From the NCBI GenBank assembly GCA_013334865.1, contig JAAXWS010000006.1, positions 69,306-133,305 of the forward strand: a stretch of DNA of 64,000 nucleotides, written 5' to 3'. The stretch is from Chlorobiaceae bacterium (GTDB lineage Bacteria > Bacteroidota > Chlorobiia > Chlorobiales > Chlorobiaceae). Positions within the stretch are counted from its first letter, which is position 1. Every line of letters starts with the position of its first letter. The translations under genes were made by a program, and so were the position numbers. The notes below the pieces were generated by a model that had not been told where the DNA came from, searched no databases, and saw only the letters and a program-made list of their open reading frames with translations. Shown here piece after piece: positions 8,719 to 16,209 of the stretch.

Positions 8719-9076
8719 CATATGCCGCCCCTACGGGGCTGGGGATCGGCCCTGTAGGGGCCGCATATGGGTAGCGCGGGGTGAGCGCAGCGAACCCCAG
8801 GTGACCGGCAATATGATCGAATCATATTGGATTCAGCCCCGTAGGGGCGGCATGTTCGACGCGGCGCAGGGATTTTCGGAACGCCGACAGGCTACCCATA
8901 TGCCGCCCCTGCCGGGGCTGGGGACCGGCCCTGTAGGGGGCCGCATATGGGTAGCGCGTGGTGAGCGCAGCGAACCCCGGGTAACCGAAAATATAATCGA
9001 ATCATATTGGATTCAGCCCCGTAGGGGCGGCATGTTCGACGCGGCGCAGGGATTTTCGGAACGCCGACAGGCTACC
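8719..9076. repeat. Two tandem copies of a ~179-bp REP-containing unit
   Basis: The unit starting CATATGCCGCCCCT recurs at 8719, 8897 and (truncated) 9077, periods of 178 and 180 bases. Each unit holds one forward palindromic element, a segment GTGAGCGCAGCGAACCCC, the short repeat ATCGAATCATATTGGATT, and an inverted copy of the palindrome (CAGCCCCGTAGGGGCGGCAT). The two copies differ at few positions, so the duplication is recent or kept homogeneous. The forward/inverted layout resembles BIMEs built from REP elements. Confidence 0.85.
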
Positions 9077-9180
9077 CATATGCCGCCCCTACGGGGCTGG
9101 AAAATCATTTTCATGGCGATGGCCAGCTACCGATATGCCGCCCCTGACGGGGCTTGGAATCGGACCTGAAGGGTGGCATG
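9077..9180. repeat. REP-like elements, truncated copy D and diverged copy E
   Basis: Copy D (from 9077) keeps the first arm GCCGCCCCTACGGGGC and then breaks off. Copy E (about 9131-9180) carries a variant palindrome GCCCCTGACGGGGC and an inverted end AAGGGTGGCATG. The paired arms are conserved while the loop bases vary between copies, which argues for selection on the folded form. Confidence 0.75.
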
Positions 9181-9206
9181 TTGTCCGCGTGGAGAAGGGC
9201 CTCGGG

Positions 9207-9947
9207 TTAAAGGGAGAGGCGCTTGAACACTTTCACTGGCAGGTGGATGATGCCCATCATGACGAACCTCCAGTACCAGGGAGTATAGAGCACATCCTGC
9301 TTCCTGCGTATCGCCTCGACGATGTCCCGCGCTACCTCTTCCGGCTTGGCGAGGAGCGCGGCGGGAAGTTCCATCCCTTCGGTCATGGGTGAATCCACCA
9401 TGCCGGGCTTGACGGTCAGGACATGCACCCCTTTCCTGTAGAGCCTGGAACGCAGCCCCTCGCAGAATGCGGTCACGGCGGCCTTTGACGCACCGTAGAC
9501 GTAGTTGGCCGGCCGGCCACGGTCGCCGGCGACCGAGCTGATGACCGCCAGGGTTCCGCTCCCCTGGCGCTCCATGATGTTGGCGAGCCTGGAGAGCAGG
9601 CTGACGGTGCTCATGGCGTTGGTCTGCAGTTCGCGCAGCGCTTCGTCAGGATCCGCTTCGCACTTTTTCTGGTCGCCGAGGGTGCCGTAGGCGACGAGGA
9701 CCACGTCGAACCGGCCCATCGACGTATACGCGGCATCGAGCGCCGCCTGGTGGGCGTCGATATCATTTGCATCGAGACTGGCGGTCCTGACCGATCCGGC
9801 GCCACGTACCTTCAGGTCCCCGGCGATGCCGGAGAGGCGCTCCTGGCTCCGCGCCATCAGGAACATGTTCGCCCCTTGCGCGGCGAACAGCCTGGCCGTA
9901 GCTTCGGCGATGGCCGATGCGGCCCCGATGATAAGGATGTTCTGCAT
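9207..9947 (-). CDS. Short-chain dehydrogenase, DprE2-like
   Basis: 246 residues from the ATG at 9947 (MQNILIIGAASAIAEATARL); the track ORF's 141 extra N-terminal residues are a shadow of the upstream gene. The nucleotide-binding loop (GAASAIAEA), the catalytic Ser (ISSVAGDRG) and YxxxK (YGASK) are present. The start codon shares its A with the stop of the DprE1-like gene (TGATG), so translation is coupled. In mycobacteria DprE2 reduces the 2-keto intermediate made by DprE1 to decaprenyl-phosphoryl-arabinose; the four-gene context here makes that role likely, with an undecaprenyl or similar carrier. Confidence 0.85.
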   Translation of the reverse strand: MQNILIIGAASAIAEATARLFAAQGANMFLMARSQERLSGIAGDLKVRGAGSVRTASLDANDIDAHQAALDAAYTSMGRFDVVLVAYGTLGDQKKCEADPDEALRELQTNAMSTVSLLSRLANIMERQGSGTLAVISSVAGDRGRPANYVYGASKAAVTAFCEGLRSRLYRKGVHVLTVKPGMVDSPMTEGMELPAALLAKPEEVARDIVEAIRRKQDVLYTPWYWRFVMMGIIHLPVKVFKRLSL

Positions 9948-11254
9948 CAATCCAGCCCCACTCTTTTTGATTGTTGTGATATGAACCGGCCCTTCGCGCC
10001 ATACGCCTCCCTGACCGCCTGGAACCGCTCCCAGTCGGGATAGCCGCGCCTGAAGCTCTCCGCGCTCATGCGGGAGTCCTTGGTGAGGTAGAGCCGTCCT
10101 CCGTACCCGAGCACCATGGCGTCGAGCCGGTCCAGCAAGGGGAAAAGCTCCTTCTCGACCTTGAAATCGAGGGCAAGGGTGAATCCCTCCACAGGGAAGC
10201 TGAGCAGGTTGGCGTTCCGCCTGCCGAAGGCTTTCAGGACGGCCAGGAAGGAGCCCCTCCCGGAGGCGACGATCTCCTTCAGGATGGCGTCCATCGCCGG
10301 ATAGCCGCCCTCTTTCGGGACGACAAACTGGTACTGCGTGAAGCCGTTGCTTCCGTACATGCGGTTCCACCCGCCGATGCTGTCGAGCGGATAGAAGAAC
10401 GGCTCGTAGTACAGGCGGCTTACGACAGACTTCGCCCTGATCCTGTGGTAGTAGAGGGTGTTGAAGGCCTTGATCGAGTAACGGTTCAGCAGTGCGGAAG
10501 GCAGGTCGACCGGCAGGTCGATCCGCGACGTGCGGCTCCCTTTTTCCGGCTCCCCTTCCGGAGCATGGTCGCCGGTCATCAGCAGTGAGCGCCCCAGCGA
10601 CTCACCTCCCGAAATGCAGTCGATCCAGGCGACCGAATAGGGGCTTGATTCATGGAGGGCGAAAAGCTCGAGGCTCTCCCTGAGGTTCGGGGACTTGTAG
10701 GTGACCTGGTCGATGAGGAGGCTGCCTACCGGCTTCAGGCGGATCGACGCGGAGCGGATGATCCCGGTGAGGCCCATGCCGCCGCAGGTCGCCCTGAAGA
10801 GTTCAGGATTCTCGTGCGGCGAACAGCGGAGCGTGCGCCCGGGCTCCAGGGCCAGGTCGATAAACCCGACATGGTCGCAGAAGCAGCCCGCCACATGGTG
10901 GTTCTTGCCGTGCACGTCGCTGGCGATGGCCCCGCCGACCGTCACGAATCGGGTGCCTGGAGTGACCGGCAGGAACCACCCCCTGGGGGCGAACACCTCG
11001 AGGATCCCGTTCAGGGTGACCCCGGCTTCGCAATGCAGCAGCCCGGTCTCCTCGTCGAACGCGAGCATATGGTCCAGCCACCGGGTGCTGATCATGTTCC
11101 CGCCGAGCGAGCTGTCCCCATAGCTCCTCCCGAGCCCCCGGGCGATCGCCCCCTCCGGGCACGCCCGAAGGGCGTCGTCGAGCCCTCCGGGCGTCTTCGG
11201 ATAGGCGACCTGGGCATCAACGACCGGATACCGCCCCCATCCGGATATCTTCAT
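9947..11254 (-). CDS. FAD-linked oxidase, DprE1-like
   Basis: 435 residues, close to DprE1 length. The FAD-binding PP-loop shows GLGRSYGDSSLGG near residue 42, followed by GTRFVTVGGAIASDVHGKNHH, a motif strongly reminiscent of DprE1 including the His pair that contacts the flavin. The C-terminal half (FPVEGFTLALDFKVE) also fits the decaprenylphosphoryl-ribose 2'-epimerase family. It would oxidise polyprenyl-phosphoryl-ribose at C2. Its start overlaps the GtrA gene stop by four bases and it is coupled to the DprE2-like gene downstream. Confidence 0.88.
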   Translation of the reverse strand: MKISGWGRYPVVDAQVAYPKTPGGLDDALRACPEGAIARGLGRSYGDSSLGGNMISTRWLDHMLAFDEETGLLHCEAGVTLNGILEVFAPRGWFLPVTPGTRFVTVGGAIASDVHGKNHHVAGCFCDHVGFIDLALEPGRTLRCSPHENPELFRATCGGMGLTGIIRSASIRLKPVGSLLIDQVTYKSPNLRESLELFALHESSPYSVAWIDCISGGESLGRSLLMTGDHAPEGEPEKGSRTSRIDLPVDLPSALLNRYSIKAFNTLYYHRIRAKSVVSRLYYEPFFYPLDSIGGWNRMYGSNGFTQYQFVVPKEGGYPAMDAILKEIVASGRGSFLAVLKAFGRRNANLLSFPVEGFTLALDFKVEKELFPLLDRLDAMVLGYGGRLYLTKDSRMSAESFRRGYPDWERFQAVREAYGAKGRFISQQSKRVGLD

Positions 11255-11655
11255 GATTCCGCTCCCTGTTGAAACACGAATTGTTTGTCAAGATGGTACT
11301 TCGACAGGTACCCTATCGCCAGGCCGATCACTCCGCCAAGATACCGCAGTTCCTTCGAATGGAAAAGATGGTTGAACCCGAACTCGAATCCCCAGAAGAT
11401 GGCTGTGGTCACGACGCCCATCAGCGAATAGAGGACGAAGGTCCTTCCGTCGTGGACGGCGTCTTTCGCAGTGAAACGGAAGATGTACCGCTTGTCGAGT
11501 AGGTACTTGACGACGAGTCCCGCCAGCGTTCCCGAGGCAACGGAGAAGAGGATGGGGTACATGCCGGCGTAGAGCCTCGTGGCGACATCCTGCACACCGA
11601 TGTTCACGGCGGTGGCGACGACGGCAAACGCGGTGTAAGCTAACGTTCGTTGCAT
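11251..11655 (-). CDS. GtrA family membrane protein (Rv3789-like)
   Basis: 134 residues with four hydrophobic helices, the GtrA size and pattern (FAVVATAVNIGVQDVATRLY; KYLLDKRYIFRF; KYHLDKQFVF). GtrA proteins are proposed to flip or recruit polyprenyl-linked sugars. In mycobacteria a GtrA protein (Rv3789) is encoded beside DprE1 and DprE2, as here. It overlaps the DprE1-like gene by four bases and follows the UbiA gene by 11 bases. Confidence 0.88.
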   Translation of the reverse strand: MQRTLAYTAFAVVATAVNIGVQDVATRLYAGMYPILFSVASGTLAGLVVKYLLDKRYIFRFTAKDAVHDGRTFVLYSLMGVVTTAIFWGFEFGFNHLFHSKELRYLGGVIGLAIGYLSKYHLDKQFVFQQGAES

Positions 11656-11666
11656 CGGTCACCCGG

Positions 11667-12548
11667 TCAGAACAGGATGGCAAGAATGAACACTGCGGCG
11701 AACATCCCGCCCGCCAGCAGGCTTACCTTATCCGTAACGGCGAACAGCACTGGATCTTCGTGCATCAGCCCACGATGCGCGATCAGCCATACCCGGCTTA
11801 TCCAGAACAGCAGGATCGGGCACGCCAGCCAGATGAGCTCGTGGGTCCGGTAGATCTGCACGGTCCTGGCATCCTGGATATACAGGGCAAGGACCAGGAC
11901 GGACAGGTAGCCGGAAGAGGCGCCGAGGTTGGCGATGATCTCGAGGTCTGAGGGGAAATACCCACGGCCTCCCGCCCGTTCTCGCATGCCGTTCGACCTT
12001 GCGTCGAGCAGTTCGGCATAGCGTTTCACCAGAGCCAGGCTGAGGAAGAGAAACATCGAAAAAGCGAGAATCCAGAAGGTGGGAACCAGGCCGCAGGCGA
12101 AGGCACCGGCAATGATGCGTACCGTGTACAGCCCCGCCAGCACGATGGTATCGACGCCCATCATCCGCTTCAGGAAGCGCGAGTAGGCGATCGAAAGCAG
12201 GAAGTAGCAGACGAGCGCGACACTGAAAAGCGGAGGCAGCAGGGCAACGGAAAGGGAGACGGCAATACCGGATAGCAGGATAGCCGAAACGACGGCCGAC
12301 CGGAGTGGAAGGCGTCCGGCTGCGAGCGGCCGGTGCCGCTTGGTTGGATGCCGACGGTCATGCTCGAGATCGAGCAGGTCGTTGATGAGGTAGCCGCCCG
12401 ATGCCGCAAGGCAGAACAGGCAGTACGCAAGGAGCGCCCCGGCTATCATGGCGCCGTTGAAGAACTGGTGCGCCGCGAGCAGCGGGATGAATACGAGCAG
12501 GTTTTTCAGCCACTGGTGCGGGCGAAGCGCCCTGATCCATGATTTCAC
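11667..12548 (-). CDS. UbiA-type polyprenyl phosphoribosyltransferase
   Basis: 293 residues using GTG at 12548, chosen because a perfect AGGAGG lies nine bases upstream; the track ATG at 12623 falls inside an inverted repeat with no ribosome site. The Asp-rich UbiA motif is NDLLDLEHDRRHPTKRHRPLA in helix-loop 2, with seven to nine membrane helices. The N-terminal RPHQWLKNLLVF is typical of decaprenyl-phosphate phosphoribosyltransferases (Rv3806c family), which join polyprenyl phosphate and PRPP. It would be the first enzyme of the arabinosyl donor route encoded by the next three genes. Confidence 0.88.
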   Translation of the reverse strand: MKSWIRALRPHQWLKNLLVFIPLLAAHQFFNGAMIAGALLAYCLFCLAASGGYLINDLLDLEHDRRHPTKRHRPLAAGRLPLRSAVVSAILLSGIAVSLSVALLPPLFSVALVCYFLLSIAYSRFLKRMMGVDTIVLAGLYTVRIIAGAFACGLVPTFWILAFSMFLFLSLALVKRYAELLDARSNGMRERAGGRGYFPSDLEIIANLGASSGYLSVLVLALYIQDARTVQIYRTHELIWLACPILLFWISRVWLIAHRGLMHEDPVLFAVTDKVSLLAGGMFAAVFILAILF

Positions 12549-12592
12549 TCTTCGAGTCCTCCTGACGGACAAATGGGAAGCAAGCCATGACG

Positions 12593-12637
12593 GCTGCCAA
12601 GTACAAGTGCGGTAATATAGCACTTGTACTTGGCAGC
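12593..12637. promoter_or_regulatory. 18-bp perfect inverted repeat upstream of the UbiA gene
   Basis: GCTGCCAAGTACAAGTGC (12593-12610) is perfectly inverted at 12620-12637 around a nine-base loop. It lies 45 bases upstream of the chosen GTG in the leader of the arabinosyl-donor cassette. It has no T run, so it is not an obvious terminator; a remnant mobile palindrome or a leader structure are both possible. Confidence 0.6.
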
Positions 12638-12806
12638 TTCACCTTCCCTCGGCCAGCATTGCGGATCCAGCCATGGTTCTTCAGCGGATATTTCGTATCA
12701 TACATACCCTTACCCGGTATAGGTAATAAGCACAAAGAAGAGGATGGATTACCACATCCGGAGTGAACAGGTTACAAGCATACAAAACGGTCTACTGGAG
12801 CACACC

Positions 12807-13172
12807 ATGAGCAAGGTAAAAGATATCAACCCCGCCACCGCCTGGTCCATGGCGAAAAAAGGGGCGCTGCTCGTCGATGTCAGGGAAACCCGCGAGGTGG
12901 AACGGATGGCGTTCGACGTCCCTAACGTCATGACGGTACCATTGAGCAAGTTCGAAAGCAGGATCTCCGAAATCCCGTCGGACCGGAAGGTCGTCGTCGC
13001 CTGCCACAGCGGGAGCCGCAGCGTGATGGCCGCCCGCATGCTGGCCAGCCGCGGCTACAGCCAGGTGCTCAACCTGCAGCACGGCATCGCCAGCTGGTCA
13101 AGGGAGGGATTACCGGTAAAGCGTGCACCGAAACAACCGCCATTCGCGTGGCTGCGTCGTCTTTTTACGTGA
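12807..13172 (+). CDS. Rhodanese-domain protein
   Basis: 121 residues from the ATG at 12807, preceded by CTGGAG at a normal distance; the track ATG at 12744 has no spaced ribosome site. The rhodanese fold is seen as GALLVDVRETREVERMAF and the active-site loop CHSGSRSVMAARML with catalytic Cys. It would act in sulfane-sulfur transfer. The C-terminal PPFAWLRRLFT is an amphipathic tail. It stands alone; a 59-bp palindrome 17 bases after the stop separates it from the convergent MFS gene. Confidence 0.9.
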   Translation: MSKVKDINPATAWSMAKKGALLVDVRETREVERMAFDVPNVMTVPLSKFESRISEIPSDRKVVVACHSGSRSVMAARMLASRGYSQVLNLQHGIASWSREGLPVKRAPKQPPFAWLRRLFT

Positions 13173-13188
13173 CGCGCAGCACGTGAAT

Positions 13189-13247
13189 AAAGGGGACGAC
13201 ATTCATTCTTTGCACTTAAAGTGTAAAGAATGAATGTCGTCCCCTTT
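13189..13247. terminator. 59-bp near-perfect palindrome between convergent genes
   Basis: Two 29-base arms (AAAGGGGACGACATTCATTC... and its inverse ending GTCGTCCCCTTT) meet at a single central A with one mismatch. It begins 17 bases after the rhodanese stop and ends five bases before the end of the MFS gene, with T tracts on both strands, so it can end transcription in both directions. The unusual length suggests it originated as a mobile palindrome that has been co-opted. Confidence 0.8.
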
Positions 13248-13252
13248 TCGTC

Positions 13253-14470
13253 CTACTCGAGATGGCGGAGGTCCAGGCGGCGGAGCTTCGGGGCCAGGAT
13301 GGCCGTCGAGGCCACGACGGCGAGTGTCATCACCCCGCCGAAAACGACCGATGGCACCAGCCCCAGGAACCTTGCCGCCACTCCCGACTCGAAAGCCCCC
13401 AGTTCGTTGGATGATCCGATGAAGATGCCGTTGATGGCGGCAACCCTTCCCCGTATTTCGTCAGGGGTCGCCAACTGCATGATGGTCGTCCGGGTAACCA
13501 CGGAAACCCCGTCGCAAACCCCCGAAAGCAGGAGGAAGATCGCTGCGGCCAGGAAATCCCGGGACAGGGCGAAGGAGATGATGCAGATGCCGAAGCCGGC
13601 CACCGCGAAGAGCAGCCACCGGCCGTTGTTGACCTTCAGGGGCCGGCGGGCAAGGAACAGCGCGGTAACAAGGGAACCGGCCGCCGGCGCCGAGCGCAGG
13701 AGGCCGAGACCTTCGGGGCCTGCATGGAAGAGATCGTTGACGAATGCCGGCAGGAGCGAGGTCGCACCCCCGAACAGGACGGCGAACATGTCGAGGGACT
13801 GCGCACCGAACACGATCTGGTTCCCGAACACGAACCTGAACCCTTCGGCGATGCTCCGAAAGATCGGGGCGCTCTCGGCGGCCGGCGCCTTGCCAACCCT
13901 GATGGAGAAAAGCGCTCCGGCGGCGAGAAGGGAGAAAAGCGCCGCCACGGCATAGGCAGCGGTCTTGCCGAAACCCGCCAGCACGATACCACCGACGGCG
14001 GGGCCGGAGATCAGTCCGAGCTGGAACACCGAACTCCCGAGCCCTGAGGCCCTGGCGTACAGCTCGCGAGGCAGGATCAGGGCGAATATGGCGCTGTACG
14101 ACGGACTGATGAACGCACGGGCGACCCCGCCGACGGCGATCGCCCCATAGATCCATGCGGTCGGGTTGGCCCTGATCGCCCCGGAAGAGACAGCAGCAAG
14201 CGTGAGGGAGTTGAGCACCAGCAGAATGCAGGCGGCGACCCCGAACAGTTTCCTCGAGTAGTGGTCGATGGCATAGCCGGCGAACAGGGCGAACGAAAAA
14301 TAGGGTACGACCTCCGCAAGGCCGATCAGCCCTAGGGCCAGGGCATCATGGGTCAGCTGGTAGAGGTGCCAGCCCGCGACGACCGCCGTAACCTGGTAGG
14401 CCATGACGATCATGATGCGGAAAAGCAGCAGCATGGAGAACGATCGGTTGCCGTCGAACAGTCGCTTCAT
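13253..14470 (-). CDS. MFS transporter (EntS/DHA3-like)
   Basis: 405 residues with about 12 hydrophobic helices. The loop motifs (GYAIDHYSRKLFG after helix 2; SPSYSAIFALILPRELYARASGL; TPDEIRGRVAAINGIFIGSSNELGAFESG) are those of the DHA3/EntS exporter group. The substrate is unknown. It is transcribed away from the transcarboxylase operon, so the 176-base gap to 14647 should contain divergent promoters. Confidence 0.85.
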   Translation of the reverse strand: MKRLFDGNRSFSMLLLFRIMIVMAYQVTAVVAGWHLYQLTHDALALGLIGLAEVVPYFSFALFAGYAIDHYSRKLFGVAACILLVLNSLTLAAVSSGAIRANPTAWIYGAIAVGGVARAFISPSYSAIFALILPRELYARASGLGSSVFQLGLISGPAVGGIVLAGFGKTAAYAVAALFSLLAAGALFSIRVGKAPAAESAPIFRSIAEGFRFVFGNQIVFGAQSLDMFAVLFGGATSLLPAFVNDLFHAGPEGLGLLRSAPAAGSLVTALFLARRPLKVNNGRWLLFAVAGFGICIISFALSRDFLAAAIFLLLSGVCDGVSVVTRTTIMQLATPDEIRGRVAAINGIFIGSSNELGAFESGVAARFLGLVPSVVFGGVMTLAVVASTAILAPKLRRLDLRHLE

Positions 14471-14646
14471 TGACAGTCAGGTTGCTGTGGACAGAAAAAT
14501 TAACGGATATTCAACGCTTCGGATCACTCAAGTATGTTATTTTCATGGGATATTTTAGATAATTAAAGAAACTTACAGCATTTTGGGCAACAAGGGAACC
14601 CGGGCCGATTGAACCCTGTTCGGTTACAAGGACATCGAAAAAGGCC

Positions 14647-16182
14647 ATGGCCATGCTGAAATTCAAACATAACGGAGTCATCATCGACAGAATCATAGAC
14701 ATAACCGAACTCGCCCTCCGCGACGCACACCAGAGCCTGATCGCCACGAGGCTGGGCATAGACGACATGACCGGCGCCTGCGAGGAGCTCGACACGGCAG
14801 GATACTGGTCGATCGAGTGCTGGGGCGGCGCCACCTACGACGCCTGCATCCGGTACCTGAACGAGGATCCCTGGGAGCGGTTGCGCACCTTCAAGAAGCT
14901 CATGCCCAAGACCCCGCTGCAGATGCTCCTGCGCGGCCAGAACCTCCTCGGCTACCGCCATTACCAGGACGAGGTGGTCGAACGCTTCTGCCGGAAGTCG
15001 GCGGAGAACGGCATCGACGTCTTCCGCATCTTCGACGCATTGAACGACCTGCGAAACATCGAGACCTCGGTGCGTGCGGTCAAGGCTGCCGGTGGGCATG
15101 CGCAGGGCACCATCTCCTACACCGTCAGCCCCATCCATACCACCGCGCTGTTCGTGGACCAGGCAAGGCGACTGCAGGAGATGGGGGTCGACTCCATCTG
15201 CATCAAGGACATGGCGGCCCTGATCAAGCCCCAGGCGGCCTACGACCTGGTGAAGGGCATAAAGGAGGCCTGCGGCCCTGAATTACGGGTGCACCTCCAC
15301 GTGCACGCCACCACCGGCGTGACGCTGGTGAGCCTGATGAAGGCGGTGGAAGCCGGTATCGACTGCGTCGACACGGCCATCAGCACCATGAGCCTCGGCC
15401 CCGGCCACAATCCGACGGAGAGCTTCATCGAGATGCTCGAGGGCACCGGCTTCTCCACCCGCGTTGACATGGAGAAGGTGCTTCGGGTCAAGTCCTATTT
15501 CACCAACGTGCTCGGCCGCTACCACGAGTTCCAGTCGCAGGTCACCGGCGTCGAGACCGAGATCTTCAAGAGCCAGATCCCCGGCGGCATGCTCTCGAAC
15601 ATGGAGAGCCAGCTGCGCCAGCAGGGCGCCGGCGACCGGATGAAGGAGGTGCTCGAGGAGATCCCTATCGTCCGGAAGGATACCGGGTATGTGCCGCTGG
15701 TCACGCCCAGCAGCCAGATCGTCGGCACCCAGGCGGTGCTGAACGTGCTGATGGGCCGGTACAAGGTGCTGACCGGCGAATTCGCCGACCTCATGCTCGG
15801 CTACTATGGCGAAGGCCCCGGGGAGAAAAACCGGGAGGTGGTGGAGATGTCCCGCGCCCATGCAAAGAAAGAGCCGATCACCTGCCGCCCTGCGGACCTC
15901 CTGAAGCCCGAGTGGGACAAGCTGAGGGCAGAAGCCCTCGCCCTGCCGGGATGCAACGGGACGGACGAGGATGTCCTGACCTACGCCATGTTCCCGCAGG
16001 TTGCGCCAAAATTCTTCGCCGACCGGCACGAAGGGCCGAGGAACCTCGGCAAGGACCCGGTAACCGGGGTATCGGAGACGACGCCGGCCGAAGGCCACCA
16101 GGGCGCGATCACCGGACCGATCACCTACTCGGTGACCCTGAGCGGGCACCATCATAAAGTCACGGTCGCACCGTACCAGTAA
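14647..16182 (+). CDS. Pyruvate/oxaloacetate carboxyltransferase subunit (5S transcarboxylase, OadA/PycB family)
   Basis: 511 residues. HMGL-like TIM barrel with the metal and catalytic residues of the family: ITELALRDAHQS near the start, the carboxylated lysine in ICIKDMAAL, and the metal His pair in VHLHVHATTG. The conserved C-terminal PYC_OADA region is present, but there is no fused biotin domain (the protein ends soon after HHHKVTVAPYQ); the biotin carrier is a separate gene downstream. It catalyses carboxyl transfer between carboxybiotin and pyruvate. The following genes supply the methylmalonyl-CoA half and the biotin carrier, so together they resemble methylmalonyl-CoA:pyruvate transcarboxylase. 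Confidence 0.93.
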   Translation: MAMLKFKHNGVIIDRIIDITELALRDAHQSLIATRLGIDDMTGACEELDTAGYWSIECWGGATYDACIRYLNEDPWERLRTFKKLMPKTPLQMLLRGQNLLGYRHYQDEVVERFCRKSAENGIDVFRIFDALNDLRNIETSVRAVKAAGGHAQGTISYTVSPIHTTALFVDQARRLQEMGVDSICIKDMAALIKPQAAYDLVKGIKEACGPELRVHLHVHATTGVTLVSLMKAVEAGIDCVDTAISTMSLGPGHNPTESFIEMLEGTGFSTRVDMEKVLRVKSYFTNVLGRYHEFQSQVTGVETEIFKSQIPGGMLSNMESQLRQQGAGDRMKEVLEEIPIVRKDTGYVPLVTPSSQIVGTQAVLNVLMGRYKVLTGEFADLMLGYYGEGPGEKNREVVEMSRAHAKKEPITCRPADLLKPEWDKLRAEALALPGCNGTDEDVLTYAMFPQVAPKFFADRHEGPRNLGKDPVTGVSETTPAEGHQGAITGPITYSVTLSGHHHKVTVAPYQ

Positions 16183-16209
16183 ACGAAACCCGACCCAACC
16201 CCACAGCAT

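Noticed and set aside
8719-9076. Possible CRISPR array
   Set aside because: The repeat unit is about 179 bases with only two copies and no variable spacers.
8801-9169. 122-residue ORF with internal sequence repeats
   Set aside because: It is only the translation of the tandem REP unit; the repeat structure is at the DNA level.
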